DNA of 64,000 nt from Rhizoclosmatium globosum (Eukaryota; Chytridiomycota; Chytridiomycetes; Chytridiales; Chytriomycetaceae), in the NCBI GenBank assembly GCA_002104985.1, contig MCGO01000014.1, positions 496,001 through 560,000 on the forward strand. Reading direction: 5' to 3'. Each line of letters starts with the position of its first letter. Position 1 is the stretch's first letter. The notes beneath the pieces are model-generated. The model saw only the letters and a program-made list of their open reading frames with translations, was not told the origin of the DNA and made no database searches. Below, piece by piece: positions 55,805 to 64,000 of the stretch. Both the position numbers and the translations under genes were made by a program.

Positions 55805-56175
55805 TAATTTAGTTGAGTTACGGTCGCGCTATTGGAGTTGGGATTTTCAAGCGATTTTAGTAGCATTAGGAAGAATTACATAGAACCTCAGCGGTTCCAT
55901 GGCCAAATTCGTGATTGCCAAAACTTTGTGTACGAAAAACAATAAATTCTATACCTATTTCTATACCTACCTTTGAATGACATGCGTCCGGGATTGTCAC
56001 CAACCTGGTTTTCGATTGCATTTTATTGTATGTATAATAAAACGCGCTAGTTGGCGCTGGAATACCGTATTCACAATCGAAAAAGTCTCACGAATCGTAC
56101 GAGAACGTAGAGCTGATTGATATAGCGTGTATATGGAAGGCATTTCAAAGAAGCACTTGTTTCTCCCACAACATT
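55805..56175 (+). pseudogene. Decayed copy of the methyltransferase 3' end
   Basis: TTTAGTTGAGTTACGGTCGC...GGAGTTGGGATTTTCAAGCGA matches 53867-53915 of the METTL21-like gene, including the intron acceptor TTTTTAG. Near 56010-56145, GATTGCATTT..., AAAACGCGCTAGTTGGCG...GAATACC, CTCACGAATCGTACGAGAACGTAGAGCTGATTGAT and GTGTATATGGAAGGCAT match 54065-54225. It is broken by many indels and stops. The retained intron end shows it arose from DNA, not mRNA. Confidence 0.75.
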
Positions 56176-56328
56176 TTTTTCCCCGTCCGTTATAGCATAA
56201 GAATAAACATAGACCATGGGCAGGCATTCATACAATAAAAAGTAGCAGCCATTTATCCCCTCGTAGGAGCAACGGGGAGCAGTTAAGTTATGCAATATAT
56301 AATGTAAACATTCTTCACTCTTCTCAGC

Positions 56329-56400
56329 GGCCTTATGGTCTAGTAGTATGATTCTCGCTTTGGGTGCGAGAGGTCCGGGGTTCAATTCCCCGTGAGGCCC
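56329..56400 (+). tRNA. tRNA-Pro (anticodon TGG)
   Basis: 72 nt, identical to the minus-strand copy at 7222-7293, all stems intact. The surrounding spacer (56176-57132) holds no protein gene. Confidence 0.95.
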
Positions 56401-56777
56401 GCTGGACAGCTTTGAAACCGTTTTGGAGAGAAGGAGGTTGGATGTTGGTGGGTTGTTGGTTGCCATCACCAAATCACGAATCATCCAAAGTTCCAAACAA
56501 TTGATCCGAATATTTCACACTCATTTAAATGCTTTCGTTACAACAAAGTTATGCCAGCAACGATGAGTCGCATCCAAGACTTTGTTCATTAATTGTGGGC
56601 GAAGTTGACGAGTACTCCCATAATTAGAAACCTAAACTGATTCAAGGATTGCTCCTACTTTGAACAATGCTAAATATATTTACAAAACGGGAACGAATAA
56701 CAATTGTTGAATACTTCCCCAATTCTTCACCCAACATCAACAACCACACCCTACCCTACCCCAGAAAACAAAACGGC

Positions 56778-56851
56778 TGCCTTCTACCAGATTTGAACTG
56801 GTGGCCTCCTGCTTACTAGGCAGGCGATCTAACCAACTGAGCTAAGAAGGC
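56778..56851 (-). tRNA. tRNA-Thr (anticodon AGT)
   Basis: Complete 74-nt cloverleaf, same sequence as 6942-7015. Its upstream flank (right side) does not carry the TATTGGCAC module seen at 6942 and 37493. Confidence 0.95.
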
Positions 56852-57132
56852 AGTTATTTGCTGATGTGGATAATAGCTTTATAAACATGCATGTTTCTCC
56901 AGAATATCCGGAATAACAATTCTGAAAGAACATGATGAGAGAGTAACTATCAATAATTGCCCGGCTCGGTCTGCGTTATTTTGTTGATTTAAGGGAAATC
57001 TGACCAAAATCAATCAAACTACACGCCAACAGAATTTCTTTCCATATCAAAGGATATTAATTCCTTTATTGATTCCATTCTTTCTTCTATGGAAAGATAA
57101 GCTCTTGCTACATATAAAACCGATCAGACCTC

Positions 57133-59312
57133 TCAGCGATTACTTTCCGCATTCAACCGTCTACTGCTCCTAACAACTCTCTCCTCAATTTTCGGCGCAA
57201 TTTTGTTCACTGTTTTCCGTCTCTTGACGGCATTCGTATCTCCGGTCAAGAACCTTTCAAACGTGTACCCATCTTTAGCTGAAATGTCAGAGTCAAAGCC
57301 AGGACGTGACAAGACGGGTGATTCATCAGGGGTTGTTTCTTGCTGTCTGAGTCTTCTGGTCGTCCGAGCTGGTTGCTTTAGTTCAATCACTAAACGTGCA
57401 GGAACATATGCTTTCCTTCTCTTGACGTTTACACCTGCGTTCTCTTTTAGTTTCTCGACAGAAACGCAGTCTTCTTCAGACGACGACACGTATTCACATT
57501 CAGAGATATCTGATTCGTCTAATGAGGCGTTAGAAACCTCGAGTTCTGGTGATTCGTCGGGTGTAAAGTATTGCTGTCGTTGCCGAACGCTACTTCGTTC
57601 ATCCCTGCTCAAATTGATAGAATGAACTTTCAGCTGTGTTCTTATTTTACATTCTGTCTCTTCATCTGCAGACGATGACACGTATTCACATTCGGAAAGT
57701 TCAGATTCAGATTCGGGTGTTATTGGCCGCCTCTCATCTTCGATAACAACGTCCCTCCATAGATTTTTCTGCATGATTACATTGCTTTGTTCAACATTGC
57801 TTCTCGGTGATGGATTGAAAACTACTTCAACGTTCTTCTCAACTTCCGATTCCAACAGGTCAGAATCAGCTCCTGAGACACTTGGAACATATGTGTAGAT
57901 CATTGATGATTTGCCATGATGTTCATCTTCCTCGGAGGAAGCATAGTATTCACATTCAGATATATCAGAGTCAGCCATGATAGAGATATTCAAGAAGGAC
58001 ATAGTCGGCACTGGTAATTCATGTGTCATACGTCTTTTGCGTATTGCTCCTTCATCCTCTGTTGTCACATCTTTCTGAATCTCCGAATTTTCTAACGAGA
58101 CTACAAATGAGTTCTCGTCATTCAAGCCTTCCGAATTATACCGTGCTTCGTCATTCTCGTTCTCTTCTGCAGATGAAACGTATTCACACGCAGAAATATC
58201 AGAGTCAGTCTTTGAGGAATCAAGCCCAGATATTATCGGCACTCGCACTTTCCCATGAGTCCTTTCTCGCCTCCTTACCAGTCGACGATAACGAGACCCA
58301 CTCTCTTCTTCTTTTACGCGATTCATTAGTTTCTCCAACCTCTTTACACTGCGCATGAACGTGGTTCTCTTAAACGGCTCGTTCAAATCGATACACCCAC
58401 TATTTTTCGATTCATCCTCTGACGACGAAAAATATTCACATTCTGAAAGGCCTGAATCAATTGCAGACGAATCTGAAATATCAGAGATTGTGGACGCGTC
58501 AGACAGGTATGATGCATCCATGGAGTCTTCATTTTCAGATGAAAATACAGGTCTGGATTTAATATGTGATAGGAGTTTTTTGCGTTGGAGTATCCGTTGA
58601 TTTGTGGTTTTCGTTGAACAGATTGGAGTGTGAAAGAGGAGGATATCGGGAAGTGGAGGGAGGTCGTCGGAGGGGTCTTGGATGGGTGCCTGATAAAGAA
58701 ACCTTGGAAGTGTAATTGGTGACGATATTGATGCGTTTTGAGTTGTGCTGAAGGTGGGTTGAATCTGAATGAAGTTGTGAGTCGATGTGACATCGTTTTG
58801 AGTGATAGCTCACATTGACAGATCCGCGAACTAATGCTCTTGATACAATAAACTGCGCTGCTGCTGAAAGTTGTTTGAAACCAGTCAGGTTCTGTTCGTT
58901 TTTGACGGTTTTGAGAACTGGATCTGGGACACAAGGCCTGCGAGAAGGTTACTATTCGATAGGGTGCAAGTATATTAAGGGCGAGAGTATGTTACCAGTG
59001 ATAACGCCCAGAAGAAGAGCTGATTACAAGGCCGTGTTGGTTGTAACTTAAACAATCGAGCTTTCTTCTACAGCCCGTGCAGGTCCTTACACGAACATTC
59101 ATACTTGTATTCGAGAGTGGCGGTACAGGCGAAGCGAAAGAAGGACTGCCAGGGTCCAGACGTTGAACGTCTTCCACTCCTGAACTTGACAGAGAAGAAC
59201 TACGTCGAATCCGTTGCCGTTTCTCTGAAGTATTTCGTACATCAGATGCAGTTAATTCGAGAGATATTCTCAGTGGACTTCGTTGAACTTGACAAACTGA
59301 ATATTGTGACAT
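57133..59312 (-). CDS. Large low-complexity protein with repeated acidic SECEY motifs
   Basis: The proposed start at 59312 (MSQYSVCQVQRSP). The first exon has a basic/Ser patch and CTGCRRK (CxxC). Introns of about 55 and 45 nt near 58938-58995 and 58765-58810 join TGFKQLSAAAQFIVSRALVRG and SISSPITLPRFLYQAPIQDP to the long final exon. That exon holds at least six spaced copies of an acidic motif: LSECEYFSSSEDE, ISACEYVSSAEE, ISECEYYASSEEDE, LSECEYVSSSADEE, ISECEYVSSSEED and the eroded ISAKDGY. They are separated by basic segments (RLVRRRE, IRKRRM, VKRRKAY, VKRRKTV), some with TPDESP. Ser in acidic context suits CK2, and basic spacers suggest a nuclear protein. No family was recognised. Confidence 0.65.
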
Positions 59313-59502
59313 GGTTCAGTGTTGGCTTCAAAGTGGAAAAAACAAAGATTTAAGCTATGTTGCCAAAAATAGCTGACGTTATTTCTTTCATGATGGTAGA
59401 GTAATGATAAATTGCTGAATTAGAGTGAAAACCTGTTTGGAAAGCTTCCTGACTCCAACTCCCACACCATAGAGTCCAAACATACTACTCTGGAGCAAAA
59501 TG

Positions 59503-59576
59503 TGCCTTCTACCAGATTTGAACTGGTGGCCTCCTGCTTACTAGGCAGGCGATCTAACCAACTGAGCTAAGAAGGC
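59503..59576 (-). tRNA. tRNA-Thr (anticodon AGT)
   Basis: Complete 74-nt cloverleaf, fourth identical copy. It sits between two minus-strand genes, 190 bases beyond the start of the acidic-repeat gene. Confidence 0.95.
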
Positions 59577-59737
59577 AGCTGGTGAATTGTGTGGTAAATA
59601 TTACCATATAATCAATCTCATCTGTAGACAGCCACCCTTCTCCACTTCCACAAACGTAACCCGCACAAACAACAATCAACTTAACATCTATGCATTTATT
59701 CACGTTCACACAACCCCCAAAAAACGACAAGCGTGTC

Positions 59738-62300
59738 TCACATATACCCACGACTCTGCTGCGATATCTCCACCCCTCTCACAAAATCCACAACCTCCAT
59801 AACACCCCTCGTCGCATTCTGTATACTCCACAACCCAATCCTCTTCAACTGCCGCGTGCGTTCCCGTTCATCCAACACAAGCAACGTCAACGCGCGTCCA
59901 ATCTCCTCCGCGACAACATCCACAACGCCCGCGGAGAAAAAGTCCCATGATCCGTTGAAGTTTTCGAGCGGGAGACGGGTTTCGAATGTTATGGGGATAC
60001 GGACGCGGTGGGCGTTCATGTATCCGACGATGGGCCGGATGAGGGCGTTTGACATGTATCCGATTTCGGGGGTGGAGAGGGGGACGGAGGCGCGGAGGTC
60101 GTTTAGGGAGATGGCCCAGTGCATGAAGAGGAGTTGTGGGGCGCCTGATTTGTTGATTTGGGGTTTTTGGGAGGCGAGTTTTTCTGTGGGGGGTGGGGAG
60201 GTGGTTGTGTAGCGGGAGGGGTATTCGCGGGGGCTGTAGGTTTCGATTATGGCTTTTGATTCTTCGGTTTCGGCGTCGGTTTCAATGTATTGGGTTCCGG
60301 TTCGTGGTGAGGTTACGGTTTTGGGCTCGGTGAGTTGATGTATTTTCTGGCGGAGGGCTGTTTGGTATTCGTCTTGGTAATCGGAGGTGCCAGTTTTCTT
60401 TGTTGTGACAGGGTCGTTGGAGTGGTGCCGCTCCTTAATCTTTTCGAGTTTATCCATGGCAATATATTTGACGCCTTCAAATTCTTGACGGATTTGAGCA
60501 AACAGTTGGTCCGTGGGAAGGGGTGTTGACTTGGGGAAGAGGAAGTGGAAGTCAATATCAATTGTTCCAGATGTGATCCATGAGAAGGGGCCTGTAACAC
60601 CCGTGGAAATGTGATCGATTGGCAAGTTGTTGATTTTCAAATGGGACTGTATATTAATGGGTTAGCTGTCCGATACAGAACGAGTCAAATAACAAACCAT
60701 CTCAGCTCCCAAATCCTTTCCAGCTCCTTCATTCGCCATCGCACCAGCAACATTCCCATCCCCAATAGCATCCGCAGCCCCACCAGTCCCCTCATTCTTC
60801 CACTTATGCACACTAAACAAACAATTATCAAAAGCCCCAACAATACTCTCCGCACACATGACATCATACAAAAGCCACTGTTGTCGAAACCTCTCCAACC
60901 GTGCACTATACACACTGACACTAAACGGCCGAAACTCGTTCGGGTTCTTGATGTCAACGAGAACGTCTTGGACAACAAAGTCAGACATGTCAAAGTCGTA
61001 TGGAGTTGCTTCGCGGCGGGTGGGGACCCAGTCTGCGGGCCAGATGATGTGGGAACGGTCGGCGACGCCGCGGATTCCGGTTAGTTTGCAGGCTTGGACA
61101 AGGCCGTGGCCTTGGAGGTAGCGCCAGAGGGATAGGGATACGTTTACGGATTTGATGCGTCTGATTGAGTTGGTTAGTCTATAGATGCCATCGATTACGC
61201 TCGAAGGTGATCTTATAGGTGGGCTTCCTTTGTGTCTCCTCTGAAAATACACGCTAACTCATGCTCTTTTGTTCATTCTTTCCTCCCAATGCCAGCTTTT
61301 TTCATTTCGCGTTATAAAAAGGCGTCAGCGGAGCTTGCTTAAACCTTTTCTTTTCAAAACATGGCTCACTGCGCCATAAGTGTCACCAGGATCCCGAATT
61401 TCCTAAAACACTCTTTCTGCCTCGCTTCTCGACTTCGATCCATTTTCTCGCTCTCTCATGATTTCACTCAGCCGATATCGAACTCAACCAAGATCTCACG
61501 CTCGCATCTCCCATACTCACATATCCCAATACGTCCAATTGACATTCACATCATCCGTATTTTGGTTGTACTCGATCCCTTCCTTCCTCCTATTTGGATC
61601 ACTTGACGTTACCCAAGACTTTGGTAGAAAGAGACTAAGTCCGCCAAGAACCCTTCGAGCAAGACTCCTATTCAAGCCTTCCGCCTCTTCCCTGCGTTGA
61701 TCAAGAACCCTCTTTCTCCATGTATCAGCGTTACACACGATATGCAAGTTTGCAAGATGGATAGTGCCTTCCTTCCAGTTTGGCAAGATCGCCGAGTCAC
61801 AGTGAACTTCATAGCCCGTAAGATGCGAAAGATATGCAGAGATAGCATTTGACAGGTACTCTACGGGCGCCATCTGAATAAGCACATGATACCTAATAAA
61901 AACGCCCCCATATTTAACACACGTAAATACCTTGATCCGAGCCCAACACAACCAGTGACACCGCACTCGTCGTTCCCGCAACTGCAAACAATATCGCCGC
62001 CACCGAAAACCAGCTAAACAGCGCCGCAACATCGTCGCCCTTCCACCGTCGATTCGCCTGAGTTCCAACAAGAACAAATCGCAGCCGAAGTCGCAATCGC
62101 CGCAGAAACGACGTCTCATTTGAAAGACTTTCGCTGAGAGACGGCGCAAAGGCCGATTTGCCTTCCTTTTCTTTGGTTGACGAAAAGTACTTTGCACCGA
62201 GGACCGGCGGTAAACTTGCTTTTGAGGTGGTTGGATGAAGGAGGATTCGGTGGTGGTGGTGGCGATGAAGGAGGGGCCGCCGGAGGACTTGAGTGAACAT
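59738..62300 (-). CDS. MDM31: Mitochondrial inner-membrane protein of the Mdm31/Mdm32 family
   Basis: The start at 62300 gives a basic presequence (MFTQVLRRPLLHRHHHH...). A TM helix SWFSVAAILFAVAGTTSAVSLVVLG is followed, after a splice, by APVEYLSNAISAYLSHLTGYEVHCDSAILPNWKEGTIHLANLHI, which is the diagnostic Mdm31 block. Next come DDVNVNWTYWDM, SVNVSLSLWRYLQGHGLVQACKLTGIRGVADRSHI, and DFVVQDVLVDIKNPNEFRPF. The C-terminal part has LKINNLPIDHISTGVTGPFSWITSGTIDIDFHFLFP and MHWAISLNDLRASVPLSTPEIGYMSNALIRPIVGYMN. Acts in the inner membrane in organelle shape, nucleoid inheritance and phospholipid homeostasis in yeast. Introns lie near 60640-60700, 61240-61520 and 61895-61930, the second less certain. 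Confidence 0.88.
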
Positions 62301-62634
62301 GTTCCTTTGGCAGTTGGTTGGTTGGTTGTGAGAAAGAAAGATCTCCACGTGCTCCATGCAAATCCCTCACTGCCCCTCAACCAACAAAGGAAACGATTAC
62401 AGGTAGATAAATACTAGTTTGATATCAAGTATTTAGTTGGTCAAGGAATGCATGTTAAAACGCGTGAGAGATACTTATGATCATTGAAAACAACTGTATT
62501 CATCTGCATTTCCTACTACGCTAAAAACAGAAAAATGAGTGAACTGGAAGGAAGTTCAATCACGCCGTGAAGACCATTGAAGTGCGAAAAAAATCACTAC
62601 TTGTGAAAAACCAAACTTAAAATGTGACATTTCA

Positions 62635-63010
62635 ATGTCGTGTTTCCTGTACTGGCATAGAAATAGACCAAACTACTTAGCGGCGAACTCAATCAAGCGC
62701 CTAATTACTCGCCGTTTGGCAATATCCGGACTCGCTTTCCTTATTGGTTTGCTGATAAATATCTTATGCTGGTTTCACGGTTTCCACCGTCCTGTTACAA
62801 AACAGCGACTTTTCAAGAATAGGCTTCCTTCTCGGGACTCTATCGCTTGCTGCCATCACTTTTTACTTTGTTTCCATTCAGTTTCTTCTGCTCCATATTG
62901 AAATGATTTATACACTTCTCGATACGCACGAGACATTAAATAGCTTGTTGGAAAGCCCAAAGCACATTGGTGATACAAAAGAAAAGGAGTTACTTTCAAG
63001 TTTTTGCTGA
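62635..63010 (+). pseudogene. Frameshifted copy of the small membrane protein at 63259
   Basis: The first part (NSIKRLITRRLAISGLAFLIGLLINIL) parallels NSIKCLVVRRLALFGLFFLLGVLF of the next gene. The match then continues in another frame from about 62800 (GFLLGTLSLAAITFYFVSIQFLL..IEMIYTLLDTHE). A one-frame shift, or an unseen intron near 62780-62810, separates the two halves. Probably a decayed tandem duplicate. 62301-62634 holds no gene. Confidence 0.6.
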
Positions 63011-63258
63011 TAGTTTTTGACTTATTTATGAATTAAAAGCGAAGGGATTCCTATTTAAGTCATTACCAACACACCTCTTCCGTTGCATCAATAAACAGAA
63101 TGGCTTGAGAACGCTCAGAAGTACCTTACATTTGTTAAAAGAGTTCTAATTTATCTCCAGATCAATGGAATTTGTGGCACTTTGAGTGTCGGTGTTTGGT
63201 CGCCATTCGGTCACCAACAAAACCCTGAAATGTGTCTGAAAAGTCTGTGCAAACAAAA

Positions 63259-63582
63259 ATGTCCCAAAACACATCAACAAATTCAATCAAGTGCCTCGTT
63301 GTTCGCCGCTTAGCGTTATTCGGGCTCTTTTTCTTGCTTGGAGTGCTGTTCTCTTGCTACGCTGGCATTTCGATTGCTCTCACGAATACATCAGGATTTC
63401 TTGTAGGCAGTGTAGTTTTCGCTGCTGTCGCTTTCTTCTCTGCATCTGTCTACTTTCTCCAGCTTCTCATTTGTACGATATACAAAGTGCTCGATGCATA
63501 TGAGATAATTGCTTGTGATTTAGAAAATCCAAACTATGTGGATAAGGTGCTTGCGTCCAATGAAACTGTTAGATTCAATTAA
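63259..63582 (+). CDS. Small two-helix membrane protein, function unknown
   Basis: First ATG at 63259, giving about 107 codons. A short polar N-terminus precedes a first helix (LALFGLFFLLGVLFSCYAGISIAL) and a second helix (FLVGSVVFAAVAFFSASVYFLQLLI). The tail is acidic and polar (LDAYEIIACDLENPNYVDKVLASNE). No recognised family. It has a tandem degenerate relative 0.6 kb upstream, which supports a real coding history. Confidence 0.6.
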   Translation: MSQNTSTNSIKCLVVRRLALFGLFFLLGVLFSCYAGISIALTNTSGFLVGSVVFAAVAFFSASVYFLQLLICTIYKVLDAYEIIACDLENPNYVDKVLASNETVRFN

Positions 63583-63770
63583 AGTATCGAGTTGCGATCC
63601 TACTCATTTCTTTATTGCTTTATGATGGCTTGACTTCAGTCACAGTGTCAACAGCCAAATAATGACAAAGCAATGAAATAGGCTACAAGTCCTGAGTTAA
63701 TAACGCTTATAGAATATGTGTATTGCTATAAGTTGGTTAAATTGTTCAAATAAACAGAAATAACTCTTTG

Positions 63771-64000
63771 ATGAAAGTTCTAATTGCCTTGGGGATCCTT
63801 CTCCGACTGGCCCTAATCCAGCATCCAACCTTACCCGGGCTAATTGGATCTCGAATTGAAGTTGCGACTCCGTTGACCTCCTTCAAACGACGTAAGCTTT
63901 GAAGTTGAAGTTCGCAGTTGTCATTAAACCACTCTGCACCAAAAACCAGTGCAAGAAGGCATCCACCTGTTCCGTAACAATATTGATCCTTATGAAGGAG
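63771..64000 (+). CDS. GPI transamidase subunit PIG-U/Cdc91, 5' end only
   Basis: ATG at 63771, exon 1 to 63891 (MKVLIALGILLRLALIQ...LIGSRIEVATPLTSFKR), intron 63892-63949 (GTAAGC...ACCAG), exon 2 from 63950 reading LQEGIHLFRNNIDPYEG to the window edge. R.EV.TPL.S.KR followed by EG..L....PY.G is the signature start of PIG-U (yeast Cdc91/Gab1), an ER multi-pass subunit of the complex that attaches GPI anchors. Only about 55 codons are inside the window. Confidence 0.85.

Noticed and set aside
1..64000. CRISPR arrays, bacterial operons, ribosome-binding sites, riboswitches
   Set aside because: The window is eukaryotic with spliceosomal introns; no regularly spaced short repeats were seen.

Overview
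The window looks like a nuclear contig from a zoosporic (chytrid-type) fungus. Genes are intron-rich, with introns of about 43-60 nt that begin GTAAG/GTGAG-like, often carry a CTAAC-type branch point and end in CAG/TAG. Fungal housekeeping families (HUL5, GOT1, SPG1, MDM31, PIG-U, branched-chain E2) sit beside a very large multi-domain adenylate kinase of the AK9 type, which is usually tied to cilia or flagella. Plant-type LRR, Cache-HAMP and AAA/PD-(D/E)XK genes and DIRS, Helitron and Crypton-like elements fit the same group. The species cannot be named from the sequence alone.

Layout. 1-2.6 kb: the 5' part of a Helitron Rep/helicase gene running off the left edge, followed by dispersed repeats. 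3.3-16.3 kb: conventional genes (a three-FHA checkpoint-type kinase, a multi-pass membrane protein, tRNA-Thr, tRNA-Pro, a HAD phosphatase, a 3-beta-HSD/Erg26-like enzyme, HUL5/UBE3C, GOT1, ANKRD13). 16.3-37.6 kb: an accessory, repeat-rich block. It holds two secreted-protein genes, half-tRNA (SINE-like) repeats, and a co-oriented trio of genes: tyrosine recombinase, LRR, tyrosine recombinase. It also holds a damaged DIRS-like retrotransposon and a second, decayed copy of a ~2.4-kb segment whose first copy lies at 15.8-18.4 kb. 37.8-50.3 kb: conserved genes again (branched-chain E2 with doubled lipoyl and E3-binding domains, SPG1/TEM1, AK9, an AAA/PD-(D/E)XK gene, TTC9-like, RMI2-like). 51-64 kb: a Cache-HAMP receptor that looks broken, a METTL21-type methyltransferase plus a decayed partial copy, an aspartic protease, tRNAs, an acidic-repeat protein, MDM31, a tandem pair of small membrane proteins, and the start of PIG-U at the right edge.

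Working together: most neighbours are unrelated housekeeping genes packed head-to-head or tail-to-tail with gaps of tens of bases. The 20-38 kb block is shaped by mobile DNA. A segmental duplication ends exactly at the DIRS element boundary, tRNA-Thr 5' halves recur inside repeats, and two diverged Ndc10/Crypton-like recombinases bracket an LRR gene with gaps of 41 and 99 bp. That trio is the most unusual arrangement here. Exon boundaries were worked out by eye from frames, splice signals and protein family conservation, so they are proposals.
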